Numbered from the stretch's first letter, positions 16,938 through 25,794 are shown. The stretch is 64,000 bases of DNA from Nocardioides alkalitolerans (GCA_038184435.1 CP116227.1:1579501-1643500), one strand, 5' to 3'. The notes: generated by a model from the letters alone, not told the origin. Numbers and translations: made by a program.

Positions 16938-17600
16938 TCACTGCACCCGGCGGGCGGTCTCGGGCACCGTGATGGGGAGCGCGTCCCCGACCGCCATGGC
17001 GGCGTCGCCGCGGCGTACGACGACCTGCTCGAGCACCGCCGCCCAGGCAGCACCGGCGGCCTCGTCCACGACGGGCGTGCCGAGGAACGTCGCCCGCAGG
17101 AGCCACCGGGGTCCGTTGACGCCGACGACGCGCGAGTGCTGGACGGCCGTGGTGCCGTCGGGCTTCTTGACGGTCGTCTGCACGCGCAGCTCCGTGCCGA
17201 ACGGCCCCTCCTGCTCCTCGGCCGTGCCACCGCGACGGGTCGTCTCCGCCGCGATCCGCGGCCGCGTCTCGCCCCAGAGGTCGCCGTTGCGGGGGGCGGC
17301 GAAGGCACGCAGCTCGATCGCGCCCTCGGGGCTCGCGATGAGCACCGCCTGCACGCGGTTGGTCTTCTGGTCCACCTGGAGCCGCACGTCCCGACCCGCG
17401 CCGGGGGTGATGAGCAGGGAGCCGAGGTCGACCCGCTCGACGCCGTCCTCCAGGTCGACGTCCTTGACGTCGAACGGACCGGTCGTCACCTGCTCGACGC
17501 GCTCGGGGTCACCGAACGACGGGGTCAGCGCGGTCGGACCGGCCACTCCCTGGTCGGCGCTCGCCGGGCCGCCCGCAGGGCGCTTGCGACGGAACTTCAA
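16938..17600 (-). CDS. DUF3710 domain-containing protein
   Basis: A 220-residue soluble protein of the actinobacterial DUF3710 family, function unknown. Recognisable parts are VDLGSLLITPGAGRDVRLQVDQ, IELRAFAAPRNGDLWGE and VVGVNGPRWLLRATFLG. The start is taken as a TTG (LKFRRKRP) that overlaps the dut stop codon as TTGA and is preceded by AGAGGAGA at good spacing; no ATG or GTG lies between it and the conserved region. It forms a unit with dut upstream. Confidence 0.88.
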   Translation of the reverse strand: MKFRRKRPAGGPASADQGVAGPTALTPSFGDPERVEQVTTGPFDVKDVDLEDGVERVDLGSLLITPGAGRDVRLQVDQKTNRVQAVLIASPEGAIELRAFAAPRNGDLWGETRPRIAAETTRRGGTAEEQEGPFGTELRVQTTVKKPDGTTAVQHSRVVGVNGPRWLLRATFLGTPVVDEAAGAAWAAVLEQVVVRRGDAAMAVGDALPITVPETARRVQ

Positions 17601-18103
17601 CTCAACTTCTCCTCTTCCGGCCGGTCGGCCCCGGAGGCCCCGGCGAATCCACCCGTAGAACCGTAGCCCCCGACGCCCCGCGCCGACGGCGCCAGGTCGT
17701 CGACGGCCACGAACCGCACCCGCTCGACGCGCTGCACCACCAGCTGCGCGATCCGGTCGCCACGCTGCAGACGCACCGGGGTCGCCGGGTCGAGGTTCAC
17801 CAGGAGCACCTTGATCTCGCCACGGTAGCCCGCGTCGACCGTCCCCGGCGTGTTGACGATGGAGAGCCCGTGCCGGTGGGCGAGCCCGGAGCGGGGGTGG
17901 ACGAGCGCGACGTACCCCTCCGGGAGCGCGATCGCCACGCCGGTGGGCACGAGGCGCCGCTCGCCGGGGGCGAGCTCGACGTCCTCCGTGGTGCGCAGGT
18001 CCGCGCCGGCGTCGCCGGGGTGCGCGTAGGCGGGCGGCTCGAGGCCGCGGTCGAGGAGGTGGATCTCGACGTCGACGGTCGACGGGACGGGTGGGGTGGT
18101 CAC
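17597..18103 (-). CDS. dut: dUTP diphosphatase
   Basis: A 168-residue trimeric-type dUTPase that hydrolyses dUTP to dUMP, keeping uracil out of DNA and feeding thymidylate synthesis. All five motifs are visible: PGDAGADL, HPRSGLAHRHG, IVNTPGTVDAGYRGEI (substrate hairpin), GDRIAQLVV and the Gly-rich C-terminal arm RGVGGYGSTGGF. The ATG is divergent from DUF3093, a pairing seen in mycobacteria and Streptomyces as well. Confidence 0.96.
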   Translation of the reverse strand: MTTPPVPSTVDVEIHLLDRGLEPPAYAHPGDAGADLRTTEDVELAPGERRLVPTGVAIALPEGYVALVHPRSGLAHRHGLSIVNTPGTVDAGYRGEIKVLLVNLDPATPVRLQRGDRIAQLVVQRVERVRFVAVDDLAPSARGVGGYGSTGGFAGASGADRPEEEKLS

Positions 18104-18135
18104 GTCCGCGCAATCTACGCGGCCCCGGTGGGGCG

Positions 18136-18630
18136 GTGGCCGTCCACGTCGCGCCGGATGGGAAACTCGTCCGCGTGTACGCCGAACGTCTCACCGTCCC
18201 CCTGCGGTGGTGGGCCCAGGGCACGATGCTGGTCGCGACGTTCTGGCTGGCGGCGATCGTCGCCTTCCCCGCCCACCTCTGGTGGGTCCCCACCCTCGTG
18301 ACCGCCGTGGTGCTGGCCCTGCTGGCCCTCGCGCTCACCTCGTACGGCCGGGTGCAGGTGGCCGTGACGGAGCGACGCACGCTGGTGGCCGGTCCCGCCG
18401 AGGTCGGGCTCGAGCACGTCGGCGACGTCGTGGCGCTCGACGCGGAGCAGACCCGCCTGGTCGCCGGACGCGACGCGGACGCCCGCGCGTTCCTCCTGCT
18501 GCGCCCCTACCTGCGGCGCAGCGTGAAGGTGAGCATCACCGACCCGGCCGACCCCACGCCGTACTGGCTCGTCAGCTGCCGGCACCCCGAGAAGGTCGCC
18601 GCGGCGCTCGCCGCCGCCCGCCAGCACTGA
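18136..18630 (+). CDS. DUF3093 family membrane protein
   Basis: About 164 residues. Two adjacent hydrophobic helices (roughly residues 24-70) follow the motif VYAERLTVPLRWWAQG and precede a soluble domain with LRPYLRRSVKVSITDPADPTPYWLVSCRHPEKVAAAL, both typical of DUF3093. The family sits divergently from dut in most actinobacteria; its function is unknown. The start is uncertain: the GTG chosen (VAVHVAPDG) leaves a 32-nt divergent spacer, and a shorter GTG at VYAERL is possible. Confidence 0.85.
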   Translation: MAVHVAPDGKLVRVYAERLTVPLRWWAQGTMLVATFWLAAIVAFPAHLWWVPTLVTAVVLALLALALTSYGRVQVAVTERRTLVAGPAEVGLEHVGDVVALDAEQTRLVAGRDADARAFLLLRPYLRRSVKVSITDPADPTPYWLVSCRHPEKVAAALAAARQH

Positions 18631-18736
18631 TCGACCGATCCGCGTCGTGGCCCGGCGCCCCGGAGAACGGCGCGCTGGGGCCACGACTCTAAGGTGGGGC
18701 GGACCACCGGACGAACCACCGCCGAGGAGGCGCACG

Positions 18737-19069
18737 ATGTCCAAGAAGAAGAAGGCCAAGAACCCGAAGGTCTTCTCCGCCGGCACCGCGGTCGCGACGA
18801 TCGTGGCGGGCATGGCCGCCAAGACCGCGCTCACCACCGCGTGGCGTGCCTCGACCGGGAAGAACCCTCCTGCCAACCCCGCCGACCCCGACGTGGAGCT
18901 GTGGGAGGCCGTGGCGTGGGCCGTGGCGTCCGGCACCGTCATGGCCCTGGCCCGCATGCTGGCGGCGCGGAAGACGGCGGAGTACTACGCGCGCTCGACC
19001 GGCCACCTGCCGCCCGAGCTGCAGAAGGACGGCCAGGACGCGAGCAAGGCGTCCGCCCCGGCCCACTGA
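18737..19069 (+). CDS. DUF4235 family membrane protein
   Basis: A 110-residue protein. A lysine-rich start (MSKKKKAKNPK) precedes a hydrophobic segment (about 14-34) and a second helix around VAWAVASGTVMALARMLA; the ARKTAEYYARSTGHLPP segment is typical of DUF4235. It may be a small envelope protein; no role is known. GGAGG lies 7 nt before the ATG. A strong hairpin follows the gene. Confidence 0.85.
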   Translation: MSKKKKAKNPKVFSAGTAVATIVAGMAAKTALTTAWRASTGKNPPANPADPDVELWEAVAWAVASGTVMALARMLAARKTAEYYARSTGHLPPELQKDGQDASKASAPAH

Positions 19070-19123
19070 GGGCCACCGTCGACCCACCACCGGGTACGAC
19101 CCCAGGACCACACCGAGAACGAC

Positions 19124-19159
19124 ACAGGCGCCGGTCACCCGCGGGTGATCGGCGCCTGT
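19124..19159. terminator. Bidirectional hairpin terminator
   Basis: A 17-bp stem (19124-19140 with 19143-19159) with one wobble pair and a 2-nt loop lies between convergent genes (DUF4235 and DUF4193). There is no U-tract, as is common in high-GC actinobacteria. Confidence 0.8.
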
Positions 19160-19205
19160 CGTGTCCGCCGCCCCGGACGGGGCGGCGGTGCTGCTGCTGC
19201 TGCGC

Positions 19206-19496
19206 TCAGACGCAGTCGCGGCAGATGAGCCGCGTGGAGTCGGCGAGCTGGCTGCGGTGGTGGACCAGGAAGCAGCTCATGCAGGTGAACTCGTCCTCCT
19301 GGCGCGGCTTCACCTCCACCGCGAGCTCCTCGTGCGAGAGGTCGGCGCCGGGGAGCTCGAACGACTCCGCGGCCTCCGTCTCGTCCTCGTCGACCTTGCC
19401 CGAGTTCTTGTCGTGCCGACGCGCCTTGAGCTCCTCGATGCTCTCCTCGCTCTGGTCCTCTTCGTTCTTGCGAGGTGCGTCGTAGTCGGTTGCCAT
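19206..19496 (-). CDS. DUF4193 family zinc-ribbon protein
   Basis: A 96-residue acidic protein. The N-terminal two thirds are charged (MATDYDAPRKNEEDQSEESIEELKARR), and the C-terminus has two Cys pairs, CMSCF and CRDC, suggesting a zinc ribbon. The family is conserved in actinobacteria beside dut, DUF3093 and suhB, and related small zinc proteins bind RNA polymerase; whether this one does is inference. The ATG is the start conserved in the family. Confidence 0.92.
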   Translation of the reverse strand: MATDYDAPRKNEEDQSEESIEELKARRHDKNSGKVDEDETEAAESFELPGADLSHEELAVEVKPRQEDEFTCMSCFLVHHRSQLADSTRLICRDCV

Positions 19497-19641
19497 CAGT
19501 CCCCATCCCCGGAAAAGTCGCTGCGTGCGGTGTTGCTGGCCCGTGCCGGGCGCGGCAGATTGTGCACCATCGCTCCCGTCCGCCGAACACCGGTGTCCCC
19601 TCGGAGGGCCACCGGCCGCGAGAACAGCGCGGGAGGTCGGG

Positions 19642-20508
19642 CTATTCCGTCGCCGGCTCGCTCGCCGTGAAGCCCGCGCCGACGACGGCCCGGTGCAGCT
19701 CGTCCCAGCCGCCGGCCGGGGCGCACAGCAGCAGCGGGCGGCCGCCGACCCCCGGCAGCAGCTCCCAACGGGCGCCGGCCTCGCTGGCGACGAGCACGCC
19801 GGCGGCGTGGTCCCACAGCCGCGTGCCCTCCTCGAGGTAGGCGTCGGCCCGGCCCGCAGCGACGGCACAGAGGTCGAGCGCCGCGGATCCCATGCGCCGC
19901 ACGTCGCGCACCTGGGGCAGCAGCCCGACGAGGGCCTCGGCCTGCCGGCGGCGCTGCTCCGCGTCGTACGAGAAGCCGGTGAGCACCAGGCGCTGCGCGA
20001 GCGGGACCGTGCGGCGCACCTGCAGCGGCACCCCGCCCCGGCGGGCGCCGCCGCCCTCGACGGCCTCGAACAGGTCGCCGGTGGCGACGTTGACGACGAC
20101 GCCGGCCACGGTGCGCCAGCCGTCGCCGAGCGGGCTGTCGGCGTCGGGCACCTGCGCGGCCAGGGAGACCGCGTACTCCGGGATGCCGTAGAGGAAGTTG
20201 ACCGTGCCGTCGATGGGGTCGACGACCCAGCGCACGCCGCTCGTGCCCTCCCGCGGGTCGTCCTCCTCCCCCACGACGCCGTCGTCGGGTCGGAGGCGGG
20301 CGAGGAGGTCGCGCACGAGGGCCTCGCTGGCCGCGTCGGTCGCGGTGACGATGTCGATGGAGCTCGTCTTGGTGGAGGTCACCTCGACGCCCACCGCGCG
20401 CTCGCGGCGCACGAGCCCGGCCGCCTGCAGGGCGATGCCCGAGGCCAGGTCGCGCAGGTCGGCGAAGGACGTGCCGTCGGGCGCCAGCCCGGGACGCGGG
20501 GCGCTCAC
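19642..20508 (-). CDS. suhB: Inositol monophosphatase family protein
   Basis: A 288-residue Mg-dependent phosphatase of the FIG superfamily. Metal-binding motifs are visible: GEEDDPR, the signature WVVDPIDGTVNFLYG and WDHAAGVLVASEAG. Substrates of such enzymes include myo-inositol-1-phosphate, which in actinobacteria feeds phosphatidylinositol and mycothiol; substrate here is unproven. The GTG start overlaps hemH by 4 nt. The gene lies beside DUF4193, as in mycobacteria. Confidence 0.92.
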   Translation of the reverse strand: MSAPRPGLAPDGTSFADLRDLASGIALQAAGLVRRERAVGVEVTSTKTSSIDIVTATDAASEALVRDLLARLRPDDGVVGEEDDPREGTSGVRWVVDPIDGTVNFLYGIPEYAVSLAAQVPDADSPLGDGWRTVAGVVVNVATGDLFEAVEGGGARRGGVPLQVRRTVPLAQRLVLTGFSYDAEQRRRQAEALVGLLPQVRDVRRMGSAALDLCAVAAGRADAYLEEGTRLWDHAAGVLVASEAGARWELLPGVGGRPLLLCAPAGGWDELHRAVVGAGFTASEPATE

Positions 20509-21659
20509 TTGTCGAACCCCGGACGCGGGGCGGCCGAGCCGACGACCGGCAGGTCGCGGCGCGCGTTGGCGCAGCAGTCCGGCTGGCAGCGGTCCCAGCG
20601 CGGGCCCAGCGACCCGCACACCGCGCGCTCCGGCGAGCCGCCCCGCTCCACCGCGGCGCGCTCGAGCAGGAGGTCCCGCACGAGGGCGACGAAGTCGGGG
20701 TGGACGCCCGCCGTGCCGGCCCGCGTCGCGGGCAGGCCCAGCTCGCGGGCCGTCTCCATGGCCTCGGTGTCGAGGTCGTAGATGACCTCCATGTGGTCGG
20801 AGACGAAGCCGATGGGGGCCATGACGACGCCCGGCACCCCGTCGGCGTGGAGGGCCTCGAGGTGGTCGTTGACGTCAGGCTCCAGCCACGGCACCTGCGG
20901 CGGGCCGGAGCGCGAGCAGTAGACGAGGTCCCAGCCGTGCTCGACGCCCGTGCGGGCGGCGACCTCGGCCACGATCACCTCGGCGAGGTCGAGGTGCTGC
21001 GTGCGGTAGGCGTCGCCGTCGGGGCCGCTGCTGTCGTTCATCGTGGTCGGGATGGAGTGGGTGACGAAGACCAGCCGCGCCGCGTCGCGCACCTCGGCGG
21101 GCAGTCCCTCGAGCGCGGTCAGCACGGCCTCGACGTTGGGGCCGACGAAGCCGGGGTGGTTGAAGTAGACCCGGAAGCGGTCCAGCACGGGCGCCTCGAG
21201 CCCCGCCTCCTCCGCGGCGATCCGGGCGCCGGCGAGGTTCTCGCGGTACTGCCGGCAGGAGGAGTACGACGAGTACGCGGACGTCACGAAGGCCGCCGCC
21301 CGGCGCACCCCGTCACGCGCCATCTGGGTGACCACGTCGTCGAGGTAGGGGTCCCAGTTCCGGTTGCCCCAGTAGACCGGCAGGTCGATGCCCGCCGCGG
21401 CGAGGTCCTCGCGGATGGCCGCGAGCAGCGCGCGGTTCTGGTCGTTGATCGGGGAGCGACCGCCGAAGAGCTGGTAGTGCTGGCCCACCTCGACGAGACG
21501 CTCCCGCGGGATGCCGCGGCCTCGTGTGACGTTCTCCAGGAACGGGACCACGTCGTCCGGGCCCTCCGGACCGCCGAAGCCGACGAGCAGCAGCGCGTCG
21601 TAGGGCGAGACGTCGGGGGCGGCTCCGGGAGCCAGATCGGGGGTCACGTCAGCGGGCAT
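20505..21659 (-). CDS. hemH: Coproporphyrin/protoporphyrin ferrochelatase
   Basis: A 384-residue ferrochelatase. In actinobacteria the enzyme inserts iron into coproporphyrin III on the coproporphyrin-dependent haem route (hence the alternative name cpfC). Core motifs are LLLVGFGGPEGP, VGQHYQLFGGRSPIN, VYWGNRNWDPYL, the catalytic-His segment VTHSIPTTMND and IGFVSDHMEVIYDLD. The C-terminus carries several cysteines (AVCGSLG ... RCQPDCC), consistent with the [2Fe-2S] cluster known in actinobacterial enzymes. The first 18 residues are a short TPD/APD-rich extension. The ATG gives a 4-nt overlap with suhB downstream. Confidence 0.95.
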   Translation of the reverse strand: MPADVTPDLAPGAAPDVSPYDALLLVGFGGPEGPDDVVPFLENVTRGRGIPRERLVEVGQHYQLFGGRSPINDQNRALLAAIREDLAAAGIDLPVYWGNRNWDPYLDDVVTQMARDGVRRAAAFVTSAYSSYSSCRQYRENLAGARIAAEEAGLEAPVLDRFRVYFNHPGFVGPNVEAVLTALEGLPAEVRDAARLVFVTHSIPTTMNDSSGPDGDAYRTQHLDLAEVIVAEVAARTGVEHGWDLVYCSRSGPPQVPWLEPDVNDHLEALHADGVPGVVMAPIGFVSDHMEVIYDLDTEAMETARELGLPATRAGTAGVHPDFVALVRDLLLERAAVERGGSPERAVCGSLGPRWDRCQPDCCANARRDLPVVGSAAPRPGFDK

Positions 21660-21731
21660 GCGCCCATCGTAGGGACGCCCCGATGGGCGGCGGATGCGGC
21701 CCGGACGGCCCCCGCGTCCTAGGCTCCTGCG

Positions 21732-22961
21732 GTGCTGTCCTCCGCGCTCTCGCCCTACGCGCGGATCCTGGCCACCCCCGGCGCGCTGGCGTTCTCCGCG
21801 ACCGGGCTCGTGGCCCGGATCCCGATCTCCACCATGTCCCTCGGCATCGTGCTCCTCGTCTCCCAGCAGACCGGCTCCTACGGCCTGGCCGGAGCGATCT
21901 CGGCCGTGTACGTGCTCGCCAACGCCCTGCTCGCGGTCGTCCACGGCCGCCTGGCCGACCGCCTCGGCCAGGCCCGCGCCCTCGGCCCCGCCATCGTCGT
22001 CTTCGGCGTCGCCGGCATCGCCGTCGTCCTGACGGTGACCTCCGGTGCGCCGACGTGGACGACGTACGCCGCGGCCGCGGTCGCCGGCGGCGCGCTGCCG
22101 CAGGTCGGGTCCTGCGTCCGGGCGCGCTGGGCCCACGTGCTGCGGGGCGACGCACCCGGCGTGCAGACGGCCTTCGCGCTGGAGGCCGTGGTCGACGAGG
22201 CGGTCTTCATCACCGGGCCGATCATCGTCACGTTCCTCGCGACGCTGTGGCACCCCGCGGCCGGCATCCTCGCCGCCGTCGTCACCGGCCTCGTCGGCAC
22301 GCTGGCGCTGACCGCCCAGCGCCGCACCCAGCCGCCGGCGGCCCCGCACGACGCCAGCGCGGGCGCGCGTCCGCCGCTGCCCGTGGCCACCATGGTGGCG
22401 CTGACCGCGCTCTGCTTCGGCCTCGGCAGCATCTTCGGCTCGGCCGAGGTCGCGACCGTCGCCTTCGCGGAGGAGCAGGACGCCAAGGCCTGGGCCGGCG
22501 TGCTGCTCGCCCTCTGGGCACTGGGCAGCCTCGCGGCGGGCGTCGTCGTCGGCGCCGTGGCGTGGCGGGTCGGCCCCGCCGTGCGCATGCGGTGGTCCGC
22601 GGCCGCCCTGACGCTCGCCATGGCGCCCCTCATCGTGGCCCCGTCCGTCTGGGTGCTCGGCCTGGTCCTCCTCGTCGCGGGCGCGGCCATCTCCCCCACC
22701 CTCATCAGCACGATGAGCCTCATCGAGCAGGCGGCGCCCCGCGAGCGGGTCACCGAGGCGATGGCCGTGCTGCACACCGGCATGGCGGCGGGCATCGCCC
22801 CGGGCGCGGCCCTCGCGGGCCTGTGCATCGACACCTGGGGTGCGCACGCGGCGTACGTCGTGCCGGTGGTCTCGGGCGTCATCGCGGTCACCGCGGCCTG
22901 GCTCGCGCCGGCCGGCGACACCCGCTCCGAGCCGGTGCCGGTGGACGTCCCGGCACCGTAG
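21732..22961 (+). CDS. MFS transporter
   Basis: A 409-residue transporter with about 12 hydrophobic helices. The loop motif VHGRLADRLGQARAL between helices 2 and 3 is the MFS signature. A large central loop (about residues 195-215, AHDASAGARPP region) separates the halves. Substrate is unknown; the closest-looking group is drug/sugar efflux permeases. The GTG start gives a 72-nt spacer to the divergent hemH. It ends 11 nt before the oxidase gene, so the two may be co-transcribed. Confidence 0.9.
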   Translation: MLSSALSPYARILATPGALAFSATGLVARIPISTMSLGIVLLVSQQTGSYGLAGAISAVYVLANALLAVVHGRLADRLGQARALGPAIVVFGVAGIAVVLTVTSGAPTWTTYAAAAVAGGALPQVGSCVRARWAHVLRGDAPGVQTAFALEAVVDEAVFITGPIIVTFLATLWHPAAGILAAVVTGLVGTLALTAQRRTQPPAAPHDASAGARPPLPVATMVALTALCFGLGSIFGSAEVATVAFAEEQDAKAWAGVLLALWALGSLAAGVVVGAVAWRVGPAVRMRWSAAALTLAMAPLIVAPSVWVLGLVLLVAGAAISPTLISTMSLIEQAAPRERVTEAMAVLHTGMAAGIAPGAALAGLCIDTWGAHAAYVVPVVSGVIAVTAAWLAPAGDTRSEPVPVDVPAP

Positions 22962-22972
22962 GCTCCCCCGCC

Positions 22973-24295
22973 ATGGGACGCACGCAGGCCGACACCACCT
23001 GGCGCAACTGGGCGGGCACGGCGACGGCGCGGCCGCGGCGCACGAGCACCCCGGCCTCGGTCGCCGACGTCGTCGCGGCCGTCGAGCGCGCCCGTGCCGA
23101 GCGGTCGACCACCCGCATGGTCGGCACCGGCCACAGCTTCACCGACATCGCGGTCACCGACGGCGAGCTGCTCCTGCCGCACGGCCTGACCGGTGTCGTG
23201 GACGTCGACCACGACGCCCTCACGGTGACCGCGCTGGCGGGCACCCCGCTCAAGGAGCTCAACGCCACGCTGGAGCGGTTCGGCCTGAGCCTCCACAACA
23301 TGGGCGACATCGCCGAGCAGACCCTGGCGGGCGCGACCGCGACGGGCACCCACGGCAGCGGCGGCACGTTCGCGGGGCTGGCCCCGCAGGTCGTCGGCAT
23401 CGAGCTCGTCACCGGCACCGGGGAGGTCCTGCGGGCCACCGCCGAGGAGAACCCTGACGTGCTCGCGCTCGGTCGCGTCGGTCTCGGCGCCCTCGGCGTC
23501 GTCACGGCGCTGACCTTCGCCGTCGAGCCGCTGTTCCTCCTCGAGGCGGTCGAGCAGCCGATGACGTGGGACGAGGCCATCGGGTCGCTCGACGCGCTGC
23601 TCGACGAGAACCACCACGTCGACCTGCACTGGTTCCCCCACACCGACCGACTGCTCACCAAGCGCAACAACCGGCTCGACGCGCCGCTCGCCGACGCCCG
23701 CCCGCTCGGCCGGGTGCGTGGCTTCGTGGACGACGAGCTGTTGGCCAACGGCGCCTTCGGGGCGCTGGTGGCCGCCAGCAACCGGCGACCGGCCGTCGTC
23801 CCGCGGATGAACCAGCTCACCTCGCGCGTGCTCTCGGCCCGCACGTTCTCCGACGTCGCGCACCGCGTGCTCACCTCCCCGCGGCGGGTGCGGTTCCGCG
23901 AGATGGAGTACGCCGTGCCCCGCGAGGTCGGCGTGCAGGTGCTCACCGAGGTACGCCGCGTGATCGACGCGTCCGGCTGGAACCTCAGCTTCCCCGTGGA
24001 GATCCGCTCGGCCCGCGCGGACGACGTGGCGCTGTCGACGGGCTACGGTCGCGACTCGCTCTACCTGGCCTTCCACGTGCCGGCGGCGGTCGACCACACG
24101 GCGTACTTCGCCGGCGTCGAGCCGATCCTCCGCGCCCACGACGGGCGGCCGCACTGGGGCAAGCTGCACACGCGGACGGCGGCCGACCTCGCCCCGGCGT
24201 ACCCCCGGTTCGAGGATTTCCTCGCCCTGCGCGACCGGCTCGACCCCGAGCGGGTGCTGACCAACGACTACCTGCGGCGGGTGCTGGGGAGCTGA
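22973..24295 (+). CDS. D-arabinono-1,4-lactone oxidase family FAD enzyme
   Basis: A 440-residue member of the vanillyl-alcohol-oxidase flavoprotein fold. It begins TWRNWAGTATARP and has the FAD-binding loop GTGHSFTDIAVTDG, the second FAD segment GDIAEQTLAGATATGTHGSG, and the C-terminal ALO motif with HWGKLHTRTAADL. Such enzymes oxidise L-gulono- or D-arabinono-1,4-lactone to ascorbate-type products with oxygen or an electron carrier. The ATG is 11 nt after the MFS gene; a hairpin terminator follows. Confidence 0.92.
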   Translation: MGRTQADTTWRNWAGTATARPRRTSTPASVADVVAAVERARAERSTTRMVGTGHSFTDIAVTDGELLLPHGLTGVVDVDHDALTVTALAGTPLKELNATLERFGLSLHNMGDIAEQTLAGATATGTHGSGGTFAGLAPQVVGIELVTGTGEVLRATAEENPDVLALGRVGLGALGVVTALTFAVEPLFLLEAVEQPMTWDEAIGSLDALLDENHHVDLHWFPHTDRLLTKRNNRLDAPLADARPLGRVRGFVDDELLANGAFGALVAASNRRPAVVPRMNQLTSRVLSARTFSDVAHRVLTSPRRVRFREMEYAVPREVGVQVLTEVRRVIDASGWNLSFPVEIRSARADDVALSTGYGRDSLYLAFHVPAAVDHTAYFAGVEPILRAHDGRPHWGKLHTRTAADLAPAYPRFEDFLALRDRLDPERVLTNDYLRRVLGS

Positions 24296-24318
24296 GGGGC
24301 GGCGTCGGAGGGCGCTGA

Positions 24319-24350
24319 GCCGGGGCCCGGCGGGCTCGCCGGGCACCGGC
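24319..24350. terminator. Hairpin terminator between convergent genes
   Basis: A 14-bp GC-rich stem (24319-24332 with 24337-24350) with one mismatch and a ggct loop, just after the lactone oxidase gene and before the minus-strand channel gene. No U-tract. Confidence 0.65.
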
Positions 24351-24448
24351 GAAATGTGCGGACGGGACCGGTCCCACGCACTCGAGGCAGCACCAACCGC
24401 ACAGTTCCGCGCGCCCCGCACGGCCCGGCGAACGCGGTGCTCGAGGCC

Positions 24449-25090
24449 TCAGACGCTGGCCGGGCCGGTGGGCATGGGCGCCTGCCAGCCGCGCCACAGC
24501 GCGAGCAGGCGCCACACGAGGCACACGGCCGCACCGGCGACCGCGACCGGCAGGAGGGGTGCGCCCAGCTCGAGGCCCACGACGGCCACGCCCCCGCCCG
24601 CGAGGGCCGGGGTCGCGTAGAGCTCCCCGCGGAAGACGACGGGGACGCGGCCGGCGAGCACGTCCCGGAGCATGCCGCCACCGATGCCGGTGACCATGCC
24701 GAGCAGGGCGGCCGGGACCGGTCCGAGGCCGTACTCCAGGGCCTTGACCGCCCCCGCCACGCAGAAGACGGCGAGGCCGAACGCGTCGAACACCGTGACG
24801 CGGCGCTCGAGTCGGCCGAGGGTGGGGTGGAAGAAGAACGTGAGGAGCCCGGCGCCGATGGGCGCGAGGAGGTAGCGCCAGTCCGCGAGCGCCGCCGGCG
24901 GTGTGGCGCCGATGAGCACGTCTCGGAGGAAGCCGCCACCGAGGCCGGTCGTGCCCGCGAGCACGAGGACGGCGAAGAGGTCCAGCTCCTTGCGCACCGC
25001 GACGAGCGCGCCGGAGATCGCGAAGACGAAGATGCCGACGAGGTCGAGGACGACCAGCAGGGTCGTCGCTTCCAGGTCCCAGTGCGGCAC
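24449..25090 (-). CDS. Trimeric intracellular cation channel family protein
   Basis: A 213-residue membrane protein of the UPF0126/TRIC family. Two repeats of a three-helix unit are visible, each with a Gly-rich kinked segment: LAGTTGLGGGFLRDVLIG in the first and VTGIGGGMLRDVLAGRVP in the second, followed by a seventh helix. Prokaryotic TRIC proteins form trimeric K+-permeable pores. The start is GTG. The gene stands alone, convergent with the oxidase gene and 31 nt from the next minus-strand gene. Confidence 0.92.
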   Translation of the reverse strand: MPHWDLEATTLLVVLDLVGIFVFAISGALVAVRKELDLFAVLVLAGTTGLGGGFLRDVLIGATPPAALADWRYLLAPIGAGLLTFFFHPTLGRLERRVTVFDAFGLAVFCVAGAVKALEYGLGPVPAALLGMVTGIGGGMLRDVLAGRVPVVFRGELYATPALAGGGVAVVGLELGAPLLPVAVAGAAVCLVWRLLALWRGWQAPMPTGPASV

Positions 25091-25121
25091 CGCGGGAGCC
25101 TAACCGCCCCGCCCGGCCCGG

Positions 25122-25697
25122 TCAGTCCCGGTCCACCCCGGGCAGCCGTGGCCGGTCGCCGTGCGGACCGAAGAGGTGGAGCAGCTCGACGGGTTCGTCG
25201 GCGGCCGGCCCGAACCAGTGCGGCCGCGTGGCCTCGAAGGCGGCCACGTCCCCCGGGCGCAGGAGGCTCTCGTCGTCGTCCACCACCAGCCGCACGGTGC
25301 CGGCGAGGACGCAGAACCAGGCCCGCCCGTCGTGGGTCGTGAGGCGCTGGGGGCGGGGGTGCAGCACCTGCTTGAACACGTGCAGGCGGCCCGGGTAGTC
25401 GGTCAGCGGCACCAGCACCGAGCCTGTGCGGTGGCGGAACGGGCGGAGGTGCACCCGCGGGTCACCGGTCGCCGGAGCCCCGACGAGGTCGTCGAGCGCG
25501 ACCCGGAAGGTGCGGGCGAGCGGCAGCAGCAGGTCGAGCGACGGGCTGCGCTTGCCCGTCTCGAGGCGCGACAGCGTGCTCACGGAGATGCCGGACGCAT
25601 CCGCGACGTGCTCGAGGGTCCAGGCGCGGGCACGCCTCAGCGCGCGCAGCCGCGGGCCGACGGCCTCGATCAGCGCGGCGTCGTCGGCGGTGGTCAC
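25122..25697 (-). CDS. XRE-family regulator with C-terminal cupin
   Basis: A 191-residue protein. An N-terminal XRE helix-turn-helix (residues 10-70, WTLEHVADASGISVSTLSRLETGKRSPSLDLL) is fused to a cupin domain (about 90-180, HDGRAWFCVLAGTVRLVVDD ... LLRPGDVAAFEA). This fold is typical of repressors that sense small molecules. It is divergent from the MFS exporter with a 97-nt spacer, the usual layout of a regulator controlling an efflux gene. The GTG start lies about 5 nt after a CAAAGAT box, so the transcript may be leaderless. Confidence 0.92.
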   Translation of the reverse strand: MTTADDAALIEAVGPRLRALRRARAWTLEHVADASGISVSTLSRLETGKRSPSLDLLLPLARTFRVALDDLVGAPATGDPRVHLRPFRHRTGSVLVPLTDYPGRLHVFKQVLHPRPQRLTTHDGRAWFCVLAGTVRLVVDDDESLLRPGDVAAFEATRPHWFGPAADEPVELLHLFGPHGDRPRLPGVDRD

Positions 25698-25702
25698 AGG
25701 GC

Positions 25703-25727
25703 ATCTTTGCAGTTCCCGCAAGTTCGC
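25703..25727. promoter_or_regulatory. Candidate operator in XRE-cupin/MFS divergent spacer
   Basis: TTGC-N7-GCAA (25707-25721) overlaps a direct repeat gcagttc / gcaagttc. On the minus strand a -10-like AAAGAT (25708-25703) lies 5 nt before the regulator start, so binding here would block the regulator's own promoter. Inferred from position and symmetry. Confidence 0.4.
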
Positions 25728-25794
25728 TGGGGCGTACGTCGCCGGCACACGCACCCTCGTCACCGATCCGCCCACCCCATCGGAAGGCCTCCGC

